Positions 9,461 to 17,762 of a DNA stretch of 64,000 nucleotides are shown one piece after another (the first letter of the stretch is position 1; each line of letters begins with the position of its first letter). Source of the DNA: Thalassobius sp047123305. GTDB lineage: Bacteria; Pseudomonadota; Alphaproteobacteria; Rhodobacterales; Rhodobacteraceae. The notes beneath the pieces are model-generated. The model was not told the DNA's origin. It made no database searches and saw nothing but the letters and a program-made list of their open reading frames with translations. Where the stretch lies: contig NZ_CP138918.1 of assembly GCF_047123305.1 (NCBI RefSeq), positions 2,728,001 through 2,792,000 of the forward strand, read 5' to 3'. Made by a program: the position numbers and the translations under genes.

Positions 9461-9497
9461 AAAACGGAAAAATATCCGTTTCAAAAGGCTGAAACGG
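9461..9497 (-). terminator. Overlapping alternative hairpins upstream of metY (terminator / possible attenuator)
   Basis: Reading the minus strand, CCGTTTC (9491-9497) can pair with GAAACGG (9476-9482). The latter can instead pair with TCCGTTTT (9461-9468) to make a terminator-like hairpin ending in a T-run. The region follows the stop of the putative glycosyltransferase gene (9569) and precedes metY. It could simply be that gene's terminator; the mutual exclusion is what suggests attenuation. Confidence 0.5.
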
Positions 9498-9568
9498 ACG
9501 TTTGTTCCGGAATGGTGGGAAAGGATGAATGAGCGGCCGAGAATCACAGCTGTCTCAGCCCGCGCAGA

Positions 9569-10573
9569 TTACCGGATCCAAAGATTGTGGTTCTTCAGGC
9601 GCTGGCGGATCTTCTGCTCTTTGCGTGGCAGGTCTTCGCGGTCAAACAATCCCCGCGCCTTATTGCCCTTGTTCTGGTAAATGAACCGTTTCATCGGCTC
9701 ATATTCCTTCAAGATCCGCTTCATCCAGTTTGGACTGGCCAGATCCTGCACCAGCTCAATCACCGCATCACTTTCCCGCGCATAAAGCAGCGCCATCCAG
9801 CGATAGTGGCAGCTGACCGATCCGTCCAACAGTCCCTCCGGCAATGCACCATGCCCGCCGCCAAGCGAATGGATTACCAGTGGCAGAACCACCTGATCCA
9901 GCCAGGGATTTAACTGCTGACAGACCAACGCCTCGGGCGGATCTGCGCGCACCGAGGTGGCATAGTCCGCAAACCGGCGGCCAAACACATGGGGGCAGCG
10001 GTAGAAAAAATAGCCCGCATTGAAATAGAGATAGCGCCGCCAGAATTCATCCGGCTGGCTGAGGTCCAGCGAGCTTTCGAAATCCAGATCAAAGCGGTCG
10101 TAAAGTGACTGCCAGATCTCGGTGTAGCCGGGCCCATAGAGTTCAATTTTTGGCCAGGTTCCCTCCACCTGTTCCGAGGCGCCGGGGGTGTCAAAATCAA
10201 ACGGCACCTTGGTCAGATCATCAAGGATCAGCGTGTCGGTGTCGAAGAACACAAACGGCTCGCCCTCGGGCAGGGCCATCAGCGCCTCGATCTTATTGCC
10301 ATAGGGGTAGCTTTCACCGAAATGGCGCGAGTCAAAGGGCAGGATTTCAGCCCCAAACCCCTCCAGACGTTCGATAACATCCGGATCCAAGATACGCGGA
10401 TCGTTCAGCCACAAAGGGCCGGGCTGCGGCACAGCAACGAAAAAACGACCGGGAAAATCGGGGTTGAACCGATGAAAAGACGCGGCAAACAGCAACGCCT
10501 CATATTGCAGCCGCCCGGATTGGGCGACGATCATCACGTTGAAAAGTTGGCTTTTCGGCTTGGCTTTGGCCAT
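9569..10573 (-). CDS. Putative GT-A type glycosyltransferase
   Basis: 334 residues, no signal peptide or membrane span, so cytoplasmic. The N-terminal half looks like a GT-A nucleotide-sugar domain: VMIVAQSGRLQYEALLFAASF, a GNKIEALMAL helix, then FVFFDTDTLIL around residue 110, which contains the D-x-D metal-binding motif. A Tyr/Phe-rich middle (YFNAGYFFYRCPHVFG) and a basic C-terminus (KARGLFDREDLPRKEQKIRQRL) follow. The acceptor is unknown, and no capsule or LPS genes are adjacent. It is divergent from a small conserved-looking gene at 10669. Confidence 0.6.
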   Translation of the reverse strand: MAKAKPKSQLFNVMIVAQSGRLQYEALLFAASFHRFNPDFPGRFFVAVPQPGPLWLNDPRILDPDVIERLEGFGAEILPFDSRHFGESYPYGNKIEALMALPEGEPFVFFDTDTLILDDLTKVPFDFDTPGASEQVEGTWPKIELYGPGYTEIWQSLYDRFDLDFESSLDLSQPDEFWRRYLYFNAGYFFYRCPHVFGRRFADYATSVRADPPEALVCQQLNPWLDQVVLPLVIHSLGGGHGALPEGLLDGSVSCHYRWMALLYARESDAVIELVQDLASPNWMKRILKEYEPMKRFIYQNKGNKARGLFDREDLPRKEQKIRQRLKNHNLWIR

Positions 10574-10668
10574 AGTTGAACTGCCCCGACCTCATTTTTC
10601 ACTCACTATAGGGGCTGGCTGGCCCGCGTGACAGGGCTTGATGCAATTAATTGTAAATGGAGGATATT

Positions 10669-11181
10669 ATGATCGACATTATGTTGATGCTCATCGGAAT
10701 GGCCGTCGGCGGTGGCGGAGACTCCACGGGCGAAGAGATGGCGACGGAGATGGTCGAGACCCCGGCGGCCACCGTGCCGGCGACGGAAACTGCCGCCATT
10801 CCCACCGTTGCAGAGCCGCAGACGCCAATGGGCAAATTCACCACCGCAACCGAGGTGAAGCCGATCCTGACCATGACCAAGGGCAGTTGGGTAGCTGTGC
10901 GCGAATATGACGGCAAGGATCTGGTCTATTTCACCCATCTGATGAGCTGGCGTTGTGGCCTTGCGGCGATGCGGTATTCGCTGAATGACGGGCCGATCCA
11001 AATGTATGAGCTGCCACCCTGCGATGAGGCTTCGCCCACCCCCAATGCGATTCCGACAGGTTGGAACCCGATCTCAGGCTTACCGCCGCAGTCGGTCAAA
11101 AAGGTCTATGTGGAAATTTTCTACGATGATCTGACTACCGACAGCGCCAGTTTTGATCGCGCCGGGGTGGAGATTCAGTAG
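10669..11181 (+). CDS. Uncharacterised protein
   Basis: 170 residues. I chose the ATG at 10669 because GGAGGA (10659-10664) precedes it; the ATG at 10657 overlaps that site. The N-terminus is short and hydrophobic (MIDIMLMLIGMAVGGGG) and may be a signal or anchor. A Thr/Ala/Pro-rich linker follows, then a compact C-terminal domain with two cysteines (SWRCGLAAMRYSLNDG, YELPPCDEA) and the strand VKKVYVEIFYDD. I do not recognise the family. It ends 4 bases before the convergent Crp/Fnr gene. Confidence 0.65.
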   Translation: MIDIMLMLIGMAVGGGGDSTGEEMATEMVETPAATVPATETAAIPTVAEPQTPMGKFTTATEVKPILTMTKGSWVAVREYDGKDLVYFTHLMSWRCGLAAMRYSLNDGPIQMYELPPCDEASPTPNAIPTGWNPISGLPPQSVKKVYVEIFYDDLTTDSASFDRAGVEIQ

Positions 11182-11185
11182 CGTT

Positions 11186-11752
11186 TCAGCCTGCTGCCTT
11201 GCGCAACCGGCTGAGGGTAACAGGCGTTATGCCCAGATAGCTGGCGATGAATATATGCGGGAACAGGGTTTCGTGACCGGGATGAACCTTGCGAAACCAG
11301 GCCAGCCGCTCGGCCGCGGGCAGGGCGGCCAGCGCCCATTCCCGCTGGGCGCGGCGGGTGATCTCGGCGCGCATGATGCCGTTGGCCCAGTCCCGCACAT
11401 CCTTGTCGCGCAGCATTTCCGCCTCCAGATCTGAAGCGTCAATTGTGGCGATTGTGCAGTCGTTTAGGGCGCGCACTTCAACCAAAGAGCATCCGTCCTG
11501 ACTGCGCGCGATATGTGGCGGCAGGACTGTTGGGCTGTGATGCAGGCCGGTGCAGACCTCGCGCCCCTCAGCATCGCAGATCAGGCTGACCATCGTGCCC
11601 GTGAGCAGCAGAATCTCCCGCTGTTCCGGCACACCTTGTTGGCAGACGGCTGTGCCTTTCAGGGCGACCTCCCGTTCAAAGAGCGGGACCAGTCGTTTGG
11701 CCGTGTCCGGTGGCAATTCCACCGACTGAAAAAGATCAAGAAGGGTGCGCAT
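11186..11752 (-). CDS. Crp/Fnr family transcriptional regulator
   Basis: 188 residues: a cyclic-nucleotide-binding-like beta-barrel (residues ~20-110) and a compact C-terminal winged helix (FPHIFIASYLGITPVTLSRLRKAAG). The C-terminal half is short, as in the FixK-distant Crp/Fnr subgroup. There are few cysteines in the sensor part and no Fnr-type N-terminal Cys cluster, so it is not an Fnr-like oxygen sensor. It is divergent from the membrane protein gene at 11856 across about 100 bases, suggesting it controls that gene. Confidence 0.85.
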   Translation of the reverse strand: MRTLLDLFQSVELPPDTAKRLVPLFEREVALKGTAVCQQGVPEQREILLLTGTMVSLICDAEGREVCTGLHHSPTVLPPHIARSQDGCSLVEVRALNDCTIATIDASDLEAEMLRDKDVRDWANGIMRAEITRRAQREWALAALPAAERLAWFRKVHPGHETLFPHIFIASYLGITPVTLSRLRKAAG

Positions 11753-11855
11753 TTAAAAGCTGTCCAAACTGGCTTGGTCTTATCCGATGATAATGCATCC
11801 CGGAGGCTTAGGCGGCTAGATCGACACCAACGGAAACAAATTTGGAAGTGAAACG

Positions 11856-12422
11856 ATGACCAAAAGGAAACAGACAAGCGGGCGGCAGGTCTTGGCCGTT
11901 CTGGCACTGGCGCTGCCGATCTATCTGATGATGGTGCTGGGACCCCTGGCTTGGATGGCGGAAATCGCCGGGCAGCCGGTGTTTGACCTGCGCCCGATGG
12001 GCTACTCTACAGCAGAGGCTGCTGCGCTGCTGGCCGCGCTGGGGGAGGCGGGGCAGGCGATCTATCTGTGGCGACAGATCCCACTGGACCTGATCTACCC
12101 CACACTGATGGCGCTGTTGTTCTGGCGGCTGGCGGGCTGGATCTCTGCAGGTGCCTACGCGAGGGGTAGAGAATCACGCGGGCTGCTGCAGGTCACCCGA
12201 TTCGCGCGAGCCTGTGCGCTGTGCGCGGGCGCGGCAGACTATGCCGAGAATCTGCTGGTGGTCACTCTGTTGATCGAGGTGGCACCGCTGGAACAACTGG
12301 TGCCTTGGGCCAGCGCGGCGACCATCACCAAATCGGTTTTGACAACGGTGACCGTGCTGTTGTTGGCCCTCGCCGGCGGTCTGGTGTTGCTGAGAAAGAG
12401 AGAGGTCGTAACGGGAAAATAA
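11856..12422 (+). CDS. Uncharacterised multi-span membrane protein
   Basis: 188 residues with about four hydrophobic segments: residues ~12-33, ~72-95, ~115-140 and ~155-178. The C-terminal tail is basic (LLRKREVVTGK). I do not recognise a named family. The ATG at 11856 follows GGAAG. It is divergent from a Crp/Fnr-type regulator, which may control it. Confidence 0.7.
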   Translation: MTKRKQTSGRQVLAVLALALPIYLMMVLGPLAWMAEIAGQPVFDLRPMGYSTAEAAALLAALGEAGQAIYLWRQIPLDLIYPTLMALLFWRLAGWISAGAYARGRESRGLLQVTRFARACALCAGAADYAENLLVVTLLIEVAPLEQLVPWASAATITKSVLTTVTVLLLALAGGLVLLRKREVVTGK

Positions 12423-12477
12423 CGACATAAAACAGCGCCTTGCGCTGCGTTCTTACCATCTAACTTTAAGAAGAAGA

Positions 12478-12561
12478 TGGTGGGCGACCTTGGAATCGAA
12501 CCAAGCGTGCGTCTCCGCGAGGGAGTTACAGTCCCCTGCCACACCTTGCGGCCTGTCGCCC
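12478..12561 (-). tRNA. tRNA-Tyr (anticodon GTA)
   Basis: 84 bases on the minus strand with encoded CCA. The acceptor stem GGGCGAC pairs with GTCGCCC, the discriminator is A, and the anticodon loop CTGTAAC sits on stem GGGGA/TCCCT (anticodon at 12527-12529). There is a long class II variable arm and a T-arm CTTGG-TTCGATT-CCAAG. The GUN anticodon makes it a substrate of the Tgt enzyme encoded at 61255. Confidence 0.95.
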
Positions 12562-12695
12562 ACTACCGAGCGGCGCTGCCGTTCGGTGAGGCGGTGTTTA
12601 CGGTGCCGCGCGGAGGGCGTCAACCAGAAAATATCTTGCAGCTGACAGTTCTCCGGCGCATTAAGCGCGGCAACCCGAATGGAAAGGTTTTCGGC

Positions 12696-13472
12696 ATGAA
12701 AAAGCCAAAGTGGGTGGTCGCCAAAGAACAGACCAAAAAAGCAGCCGCGGCTGAAACAGTCTGGCTGTTTGGCCTGCATGCGGTGCGGGATGCCTTGCAG
12801 AACCCGAACCGCCAGAAGCTGCGGCTGATCGTGACGAAAAACGCCAATGACAAGCTGGCCGAGGCCATTGCCGCATCGGGAATCACCCCCGAGCTGGTGG
12901 ATCCGCGCAAATTCAACGCGCCGCTGGATCCGCAGTCGGTGCATCAGGGGGCTGCCTTGGAGGTGAAGCCGCTGGATTGGGGCAAGCTGGATCATGTCTG
13001 CGCCGGCGAGCCGGGGCTGGTGCCGCGGGTTGTGATGCTGGACCGGGTTACGGATCCGCATAACGTCGGGGCGATTCTGCGGTCGGCGGAGGTGTTTGGC
13101 GCCTGTGCCGTGGTGGGCACCCGCCACCATTCCGCGCCAGAAACCGGTGCTTTGGCAAAAACCGCCAGCGGCGCCTTGGAACGGCAACCCTATCTGCGCA
13201 TCCGAAATCTGGCCGATGGCATGGAGGTGCTGCGCAACATGGGCTACCTGATTCTGGGCCTCGACGGGGAAGCAACGGAAACCATCGATTCGGCGGTGGA
13301 AGGCCACCGAGACCAGCCGATTGCGCTGGTGATGGGGGCCGAGGGGCCGGGCTTGCGCCAGAAAACCAAAGAGACCTGCGACAAGCTGGTAAAGATTGAC
13401 TTCGCCCGTGGCTTCGGCTCGCTCAATGTGTCGAACGCCGCCGCGGTGGCGCTTTATGCGGCCAAGCCCTAA
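12696..13472 (+). CDS. rlmB: 23S rRNA (guanosine-2'-O)-methyltransferase, RlmB/TrmH family
   Basis: 258 residues from the ATG at 12696, with GGAAAGG upstream; the open frame further upstream is the antisense of tRNA-Tyr. The N-terminal substrate-binding domain (VWLFGLHAVRDALQN) is followed by the SPOUT knotted methyltransferase domain. All three SPOUT motifs are present: NVGAILRSAEVFG, VMGAEGPGLR and SLNVSNAAAVALY. It methylates G2251-type positions of 23S rRNA; assignment to RlmB rather than another TrmH paralogue rests on the N-terminal domain. Confidence 0.93.
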   Translation: MKKPKWVVAKEQTKKAAAAETVWLFGLHAVRDALQNPNRQKLRLIVTKNANDKLAEAIAASGITPELVDPRKFNAPLDPQSVHQGAALEVKPLDWGKLDHVCAGEPGLVPRVVMLDRVTDPHNVGAILRSAEVFGACAVVGTRHHSAPETGALAKTASGALERQPYLRIRNLADGMEVLRNMGYLILGLDGEATETIDSAVEGHRDQPIALVMGAEGPGLRQKTKETCDKLVKIDFARGFGSLNVSNAAAVALYAAKP

Positions 13473-13540
13473 GCCGGTTTGTGCAACAGATTTCCCCATG
13501 AGGGCTTGAGTTTACGCCGTCAGCGCTTAACTCTGCCCGC

Positions 13541-13864
13541 ATGGGTCATTCACGAAAAATCGCCACCTGTTGTTATTGCGGCCGCCGCTCAGAGCTGGTG
13601 CTGTCGGGCCGGGTGCAACATGAGTTGAGCTGCGGGTCCTGCGGCGCGCCTTTGCACAATATGAAACGGGTGCCGACACAGCCGGTGCCGCCCGAGGTTT
13701 CGGGCAAGCCTGCACGGGAGCCAGTCTATTACCGCGATCCCTATCCACAGGCGCGGCCGGACAGCTACAGGCCTCACAAAACCCGCAAGATGAAGCGCAG
13801 AAAACCCTGGGGTCGCAAGCTGTTGGAGGAAATTGTGGATGTGGTTGAGGACATCTTTGATTGA
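13541..13864 (+). CDS. Small zinc-ribbon protein
   Basis: 107 residues. Two CxxC pairs near the N-terminus (CCYCGRR at ~10-16 and SCGSCGAPLH at ~30-39) form a likely zinc ribbon. A Pro/Tyr/Arg-rich linker and a very basic segment (KTRKMKRRKPWGRKLL) follow, then an acidic tail EEIVDVVEDIFD. The charge pattern suggests binding to nucleic acid or a ribosomal partner, but this is inference. There is no strong ribosome site before the ATG. It lies 68 bases after rlmB and may be co-transcribed. Confidence 0.7.
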   Translation: MGHSRKIATCCYCGRRSELVLSGRVQHELSCGSCGAPLHNMKRVPTQPVPPEVSGKPAREPVYYRDPYPQARPDSYRPHKTRKMKRRKPWGRKLLEEIVDVVEDIFD

Positions 13865-13949
13865 GCCCACCAAGGCCCCTCCACACGCGCTGATCACAAA
13901 GCCTTGAGGGTTTAATTGAATTTTAACAATACGCCCCTATCTCAAGGGA

Positions 13950-14038
13950 TGAGAGACGCAGGACCGGAACTCCGCGTCTCAATTCACTGTCCCTCGTTCC
14001 GTACTGGCGCCCAGGTCCCCCCTTGGGCGCCTTTTCTT
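13950..14038 (+). ncRNA. Candidate small RNA with two stem-loops
   Basis: In the 202-base gap before the CoA-binding gene there is a promoter-like pair (TTGAAT, 16 bases, TATCTC at 13916-13943). It is followed by a stem-loop with arms GAGACGC (13953-13959) and GCGTCTC (13974-13980), extended inward by GGA/TCC, then a ~25-base linker. A Rho-independent terminator GGCGCCCA...TTGGGCGCC-TTTTCTTT (14006-14038) ends the unit. The layout is that of an ~85-nt sRNA. No family was recognised; the unit could instead be an upstream gene's 3' end. Confidence 0.45.
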
Positions 14039-14066
14039 TGTCCCAAACTCCGGGTACCCCTAGGGC

Positions 14067-14540
14067 ATGACAGAGAGCTACAGTGATCCCGAACTGAAAA
14101 AGATCCTGCAACGCACCAAACGGGTGGCAGTTGTTGGGGTGTCGATGAATCCGGTGCGGCCCAGCTATTACGTGGCGCGCTATCTGGGGCTGAAGGGGTA
14201 CACCGTGTTGCCGGTCAATCCGGTCCATGCGGGCAAACGCCTGTTTGGCCAGCCGGTGGTGGCCACGCTGTCTGACATCGAAGCTGGGGTGGATATGGTG
14301 GACATTTTCCGCCGCTCCGAACATGTGCCTGCCATTGTGGATGAGGCTTTGGAGGCCTTCCCCAACCTACAAACAATCTGGATGCAGATCGGCGTGGAAC
14401 ATGCTGAATCTGCGGCGAAAGCCCGTGCGCGCGGTGTGGATGTGGTGATGAACCGCTGCCCCAAGATCGAGTATCAGCGCCTGTTTGGGGAGCTGCGCAT
14501 GGGTGGCTTTGCCACCGGCGTCATCTCCTCCAAACTCTGA
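14067..14540 (+). CDS. CoA-binding domain protein (YccU family)
   Basis: 157 residues, a single CoA-binding Rossmann domain covering most of the protein: TKRVAVVGVSMNPVRPSYYVARYL, TVLPVNPVHAG, VDMVDIFRRSEHVP, IWMQIGVEHAESAAKARA and VVMNRCPKIEYQR. It resembles the N-terminal part of succinyl-CoA synthetase alpha subunit but lacks the ligase part. YccU-type proteins bind CoA; a catalytic role is not established. The convergent hisE gene ends 5 bases after its stop. Confidence 0.9.
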   Translation: MTESYSDPELKKILQRTKRVAVVGVSMNPVRPSYYVARYLGLKGYTVLPVNPVHAGKRLFGQPVVATLSDIEAGVDMVDIFRRSEHVPAIVDEALEAFPNLQTIWMQIGVEHAESAAKARARGVDVVMNRCPKIEYQRLFGELRMGGFATGVISSKL

Positions 14541-14545
14541 CCTGC

Positions 14546-14857
14546 CTATTTGTCGCGCGATGCCTTTTCGGCAATGCCCGACTGGCCCTGACGGCGGGCC
14601 AGTTCGGCCATCACGTCACTCAGCGCCACGCCGCGCGATTGCAGCATGACCAGCAGGTGAAACAGCACATCCGCAGCCTCGGAAGTGAGGCCCGCTTTAT
14701 CAGCCTTCACCGCTTCGATGATGGCTTCGACGGCTTCTTCCCCAAATTTCTCGGCGCATTTCTCCGGGCCTTTGGCCAGCAGCTTGGCGGTCCAGCTGCT
14801 TTCTGGATCCGCCTCGGCACGGGCTGCGATGATGGTGGCAAGATCGTCGAGGGTCAT
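14546..14857 (-). CDS. hisE: Phosphoribosyl-ATP diphosphatase
   Basis: 103 residues, full length. MazG-like all-alpha fold with the conserved EEAVEAIIEAVKAD and EAADVLFHLLVMLQSRGV helices that hold the metal-binding acidic residues. It hydrolyses PR-ATP to PR-AMP, step 2 of histidine synthesis. Its ATG overlaps the hisF stop by 4 bases, so the two are translationally coupled. The PR-AMP cyclohydrolase (HisI) is not fused, as is usual in this order. Confidence 0.95.
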   Translation of the reverse strand: MTLDDLATIIAARAEADPESSWTAKLLAKGPEKCAEKFGEEAVEAIIEAVKADKAGLTSEAADVLFHLLVMLQSRGVALSDVMAELARRQGQSGIAEKASRDK

Positions 14858-15654
14858 GCTTCAATCCTCATCGCAATGCCGGCGGCGGCCATGTGCTCTT
14901 TGGCTTCGCGCACGGTGTAGTCTCCGAAGTGAAAGATCGAGGCCGCCAGGACCGCGCTGGCACCGCCTTTGGTCACGCCTTCGACCAGGTGGTCCAGGTT
15001 GCCAACGCCGCCCGAGGCAATCACGGGAATGTCCACCGCATCGGAAATCGCTTTGGTCAGCGGCAGGTTGAACCCCGCTTTGGTGCCGTCGCGGTCCATC
15101 GAGGTCAGCAGAATCTCTCCGGCGCCTTTGGATTCGACCAGCTTGGCAAATTCCACCGCGTCGATTGGGTTGCCCTCGGTATCCAGCGCCGCCTTGCGGC
15201 CACCGTGGGTGAAAATGCCCCATTTGTTGGGGGTGCCGTCTTCGGCATGGCCGATGGTTTTGGCGTCAATCGCCACGACGATGCATTGGCTGCCGAACTG
15301 ATCGGCGGCTTCGGCCACCACATCCGGATTGGCCACGGCGGCAGAGTTAAAGCTGACCTTATCCGCGCCCGCCAAGAGCAGGTTGCGCACGTCCTGCACC
15401 GTGCGCACGCCGCCCCCCACGGTCAGGGGGACGTAGCATTGTTCAGCAGTGCGCTGGACCATGTCATACATGGTGCCGCGGTTTTCATGGGTGGCGTGAA
15501 TGTCGAGGAAACAGATCTCATCGGCGCCAGCGGCGTCATAGGCCTTGGCAGATTCGACCGGATCGCCTGCATCGCGCAGACCAACGAAATTCACACCCTT
15601 CACCACACGGCCATCGGCCACGTCCAGACAGGGGATGATGCGGGTTTTCAGCAT
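14854..15654 (-). CDS. hisF: Imidazole glycerol phosphate synthase, cyclase subunit
   Basis: 266 residues, (beta/alpha)8 barrel. The catalytic aspartates lie in IIPCLDVADGRVVKG (residue ~11) and LLTSMDRDGTKAGFN. The phosphate-binding loops GGGVRT and ASGGVGN are intact. With HisH it converts PRFAR and glutamine-derived ammonia to IGP and AICAR. RBS AAGAGG precedes the start. It lies 126 bases downstream of the DUF2867 gene and is coupled to hisE. Confidence 0.97.
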   Translation of the reverse strand: MLKTRIIPCLDVADGRVVKGVNFVGLRDAGDPVESAKAYDAAGADEICFLDIHATHENRGTMYDMVQRTAEQCYVPLTVGGGVRTVQDVRNLLLAGADKVSFNSAAVANPDVVAEAADQFGSQCIVVAIDAKTIGHAEDGTPNKWGIFTHGGRKAALDTEGNPIDAVEFAKLVESKGAGEILLTSMDRDGTKAGFNLPLTKAISDAVDIPVIASGGVGNLDHLVEGVTKGGASAVLAASIFHFGDYTVREAKEHMAAAGIAMRIEA

Positions 15655-15780
15655 GTTGGCATCCTCTTATGCGGCTCAAGCACCGTCCGCCCAATCCATA
15701 AGGGGCAGGGCGCTGGGATGCAATCGGGGATGCATTTGAGATGCGAAGTCCGCGGGCGAAGCGGCAGGTTTCGGTGCGGC

Positions 15781-16254
15781 TCAGGCCATGACCGGGCTGC
15801 CTGCTGCCACCCGTTTGATGGAGCCACGGCAGATCATGACATGAAACGGCATCACCACCTGGAGATAGGCGCGGCCCAGCCAGTTGTGCGGATGCACCCA
15901 GGTGGACATGTAGACCCGACCTTCATGTTGCAGCACCGCAATGCGGAAATCGAGGTGGCTATCATTGGTGCCCAGCAACAGCTCGCTGTCGCTTTCATAG
16001 GTGATCGGGAAGATCGCGTCACCTGCGTCACGGTTGTCGATCCCGGTTTTCAGCCCCAGCGGTTTCACCAGCGAATTGCGCAGTTTCAATAGGCCGTCGA
16101 CCCAGCCGGGCATGGTAAAAGCCAGTTCCACCGCCTGCTGCGGTGGCAGGGTGGAGGCACAGCTGTAGCAGTCGAGGAAATCCCCGTCGCTGTGATGGCT
16201 CCAAAGATTTGAATGGGCGGGAAGCTTGTCGGATTTGAACTTTGGGGCAGGCAT
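15781..16254 (-). CDS. DUF2867 domain protein
   Basis: 157 residues from the ATG at 16254, which has AAAGGAGG upstream; codons further upstream lack a ribosome site. It is a compact single-domain protein with motifs DFLDCYSCASTL, AIFPITYESDSELLLGTNDSHLDFRI and VYMSTWVHPHNWLGRAYLQVVMPFH. This matches the DUF2867 family, whose function is unknown. It sits between hisA and hisF on the same strand and may be co-transcribed with them, but no link to histidine synthesis is known. Confidence 0.8.
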   Translation of the reverse strand: MPAPKFKSDKLPAHSNLWSHHSDGDFLDCYSCASTLPPQQAVELAFTMPGWVDGLLKLRNSLVKPLGLKTGIDNRDAGDAIFPITYESDSELLLGTNDSHLDFRIAVLQHEGRVYMSTWVHPHNWLGRAYLQVVMPFHVMICRGSIKRVAAGSPVMA

Positions 16255-16432
16255 GGTGTTGCCTCCTTTGATCCTCTGTTGCGCTGAAGCGAGGGGATCA
16301 TATTGCGCAGGCACAGGCCACGCGGCCTGCTGTCGCGCTGCGGCAATCTGCGCATCTTAGGCGATTTGACTGCAGGCTGGCAGAGGAGGAAAAGGGGGGG
16401 GGCGTTGCCCCCGGCGCTGCGCGCCTCCCCCA

Positions 16433-16455
16433 GAGTAATTTTAGCAAGATGAAAG
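16433..16455 (+). repeat. 23-bp interspersed repeat, copy 1 (divergent)
   Basis: GAGTAATT-TTA-GCAA-G-ATGAAAG, ending 3 bases from the hisA stop. It is the least conserved of five copies in the window. It is preceded by a G8/C5 hairpin and GC-rich palindromic sequence (16395-16431). Confidence 0.5.
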
Positions 16456-16457
16456 GC

Positions 16458-17180
16458 TTAGTCTTTCAGAACCTTCAGCGCTTCGGCAAGGTCGATCGCC
16501 CCGTCATAGAGCGCGCGGCCTGAGATCGCCCCGTTCAATGGCGCGCCGCAGGATTTGAGGTTGCGCAGATCGTCAAGCGAGCTGACACCGCCTGAGGCAA
16601 TCACCGGGATCGAGACCGCATTGCCCAGATCCGCCGTGGCTTCGACATTTGGGCCCTGCATGGCGCCATCGCGGTTGATGTCGGTGTAGATGATCGCCGC
16701 TACCCCCGCATCCTCAAAGGATTTTGCCAGATCGGTGACCATCACATCGGTTTCTTCGGCCCAGCCCTTGGTGGCCACACGGCCATTGCGGGCATCGATG
16801 CCAACGGCGACGTGACCGGGGAAGGCTTTGGCCGCTTCGCGCACCAGATCGGGGTTTTCCACCGCAACGGTGCCCAGGATCACCCGCGCCAGACCTTTGT
16901 CGAGCCAGCGTTCAATGGTGGCCATGTCGCGGATGCCGCCGCCCAGCTGCGCGGGCACTTTGCATTGTTTCAGGATTTCTTCGACCGGGGCGGCGTTGAC
17001 CGGCTCACCGGCAAAGGCACCGTTCAGGTCTACCAGATGCAGCCATTCACAGCCCGCCTCGACAAATTCCAGCGCCTGAGCGGCGGGGTTGTCGTTAAAG
17101 ACAGTGGCCTGGTCCATCTCGCCTTTGTAGAGGCGCACGGCATTGCCGTCTTTCAGGTCGATGGCGGGGTAGAGGATCAT
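16458..17180 (-). CDS. hisA: Phosphoribosylformimino-5-aminoimidazole carboxamide ribotide isomerase
   Basis: 240 residues from the ATG at 17180 (MILYPAIDLKDGNAVRL); upstream codons are Arg/Pro-rich and unlikely to be coding. (beta/alpha)8 barrel with the catalytic Asp in PAIDLKDG and the second Asp in IYTDINRDGAMQGPN. The phosphate loops GGGIRD and ASGGVSS are present. It catalyses the Amadori rearrangement of ProFAR to PRFAR, the HisHF substrate. It leads the hisA-DUF2867-hisF-hisE stretch. Confidence 0.96.
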   Translation of the reverse strand: MILYPAIDLKDGNAVRLYKGEMDQATVFNDNPAAQALEFVEAGCEWLHLVDLNGAFAGEPVNAAPVEEILKQCKVPAQLGGGIRDMATIERWLDKGLARVILGTVAVENPDLVREAAKAFPGHVAVGIDARNGRVATKGWAEETDVMVTDLAKSFEDAGVAAIIYTDINRDGAMQGPNVEATADLGNAVSIPVIASGGVSSLDDLRNLKSCGAPLNGAISGRALYDGAIDLAEALKVLKD

Positions 17181-17313
17181 CGGGCGGACCTTTCTAGAAT
17201 GCGTCCTGCGCCTTTTGCACGGGGGGCGGGGGAAATGCAACTTGCCCCTATGTCATGCTTGATCGGAATCGCCCCAACGGGTCAGGATTGTCGCAGTTAG
17301 GGAGGATCTCGAG

Positions 17314-17697
17314 ATGAAAAAACTGGTTTTGGCAGCTGTTTTGACAGTTGCAGGCGCAGCAGGGGCCATGGCGGACCCGGTGCTTGGTGTGTGGAAGACG
17401 CAGGTGGATGATGGCAACTATGCCCATATTACCTTTGCCAATTGCGGTGCCAATCTGTGTGGTGTGATCAGCCGGACCTTCAACGCCGATGGCGAATGGC
17501 AGTCTGACAATATTGGCAAGCAGATTGTCTGGGACATGGAGGCGCGCGGGGGTGGGTCTTACAAAGGCGGCAAAATCTGGCAGCCTTCCACTGGCAAGGT
17601 CTATAAGTCGAAAATGTCCCTGTCCGGCAACACGTTGAAAGTGTCAGGCTGCGTGGGCCCGATCTGCAAGAAACAAACCTGGAGCCGGGTGAAGTAA
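17314..17697 (+). CDS. Secreted DUF2147 protein (first of a tandem pair)
   Basis: 127 residues. Signal peptide MKKLVLAAVLTVAGAAGAMA, then a DUF2147 beta-rich domain: DPVLGVWKTQVDDG, CGANLCGVISR, NIGKQIVWDMEARGGGSYKGGKIW and GCVGPICKKQTWSRVK. Two cysteine pairs probably form disulfides in the periplasm. GGGAGG precedes the start. The next gene is a paralogue. The family's role is unknown. Confidence 0.88.
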   Translation: MKKLVLAAVLTVAGAAGAMADPVLGVWKTQVDDGNYAHITFANCGANLCGVISRTFNADGEWQSDNIGKQIVWDMEARGGGSYKGGKIWQPSTGKVYKSKMSLSGNTLKVSGCVGPICKKQTWSRVK

Positions 17698-17762
17698 TCT
17701 CGGTTCACCACACGGGCATAGAACTGTGTTACGATACGCAGCATTAGAGCTTGGAGGCTTTG

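Noticed and set aside
9354..9568. SAM-II or other SAM riboswitch upstream of metY
   Set aside because: The pseudoknot core sequences of SAM-II are not present; only alternative hairpins are seen.
12477..12695. N-terminal extension of the rlmB reading frame
   Set aside because: Its first part is the antisense of tRNA-Tyr; the ATG at 12696 has a ribosome site and gives the normal RlmB length.
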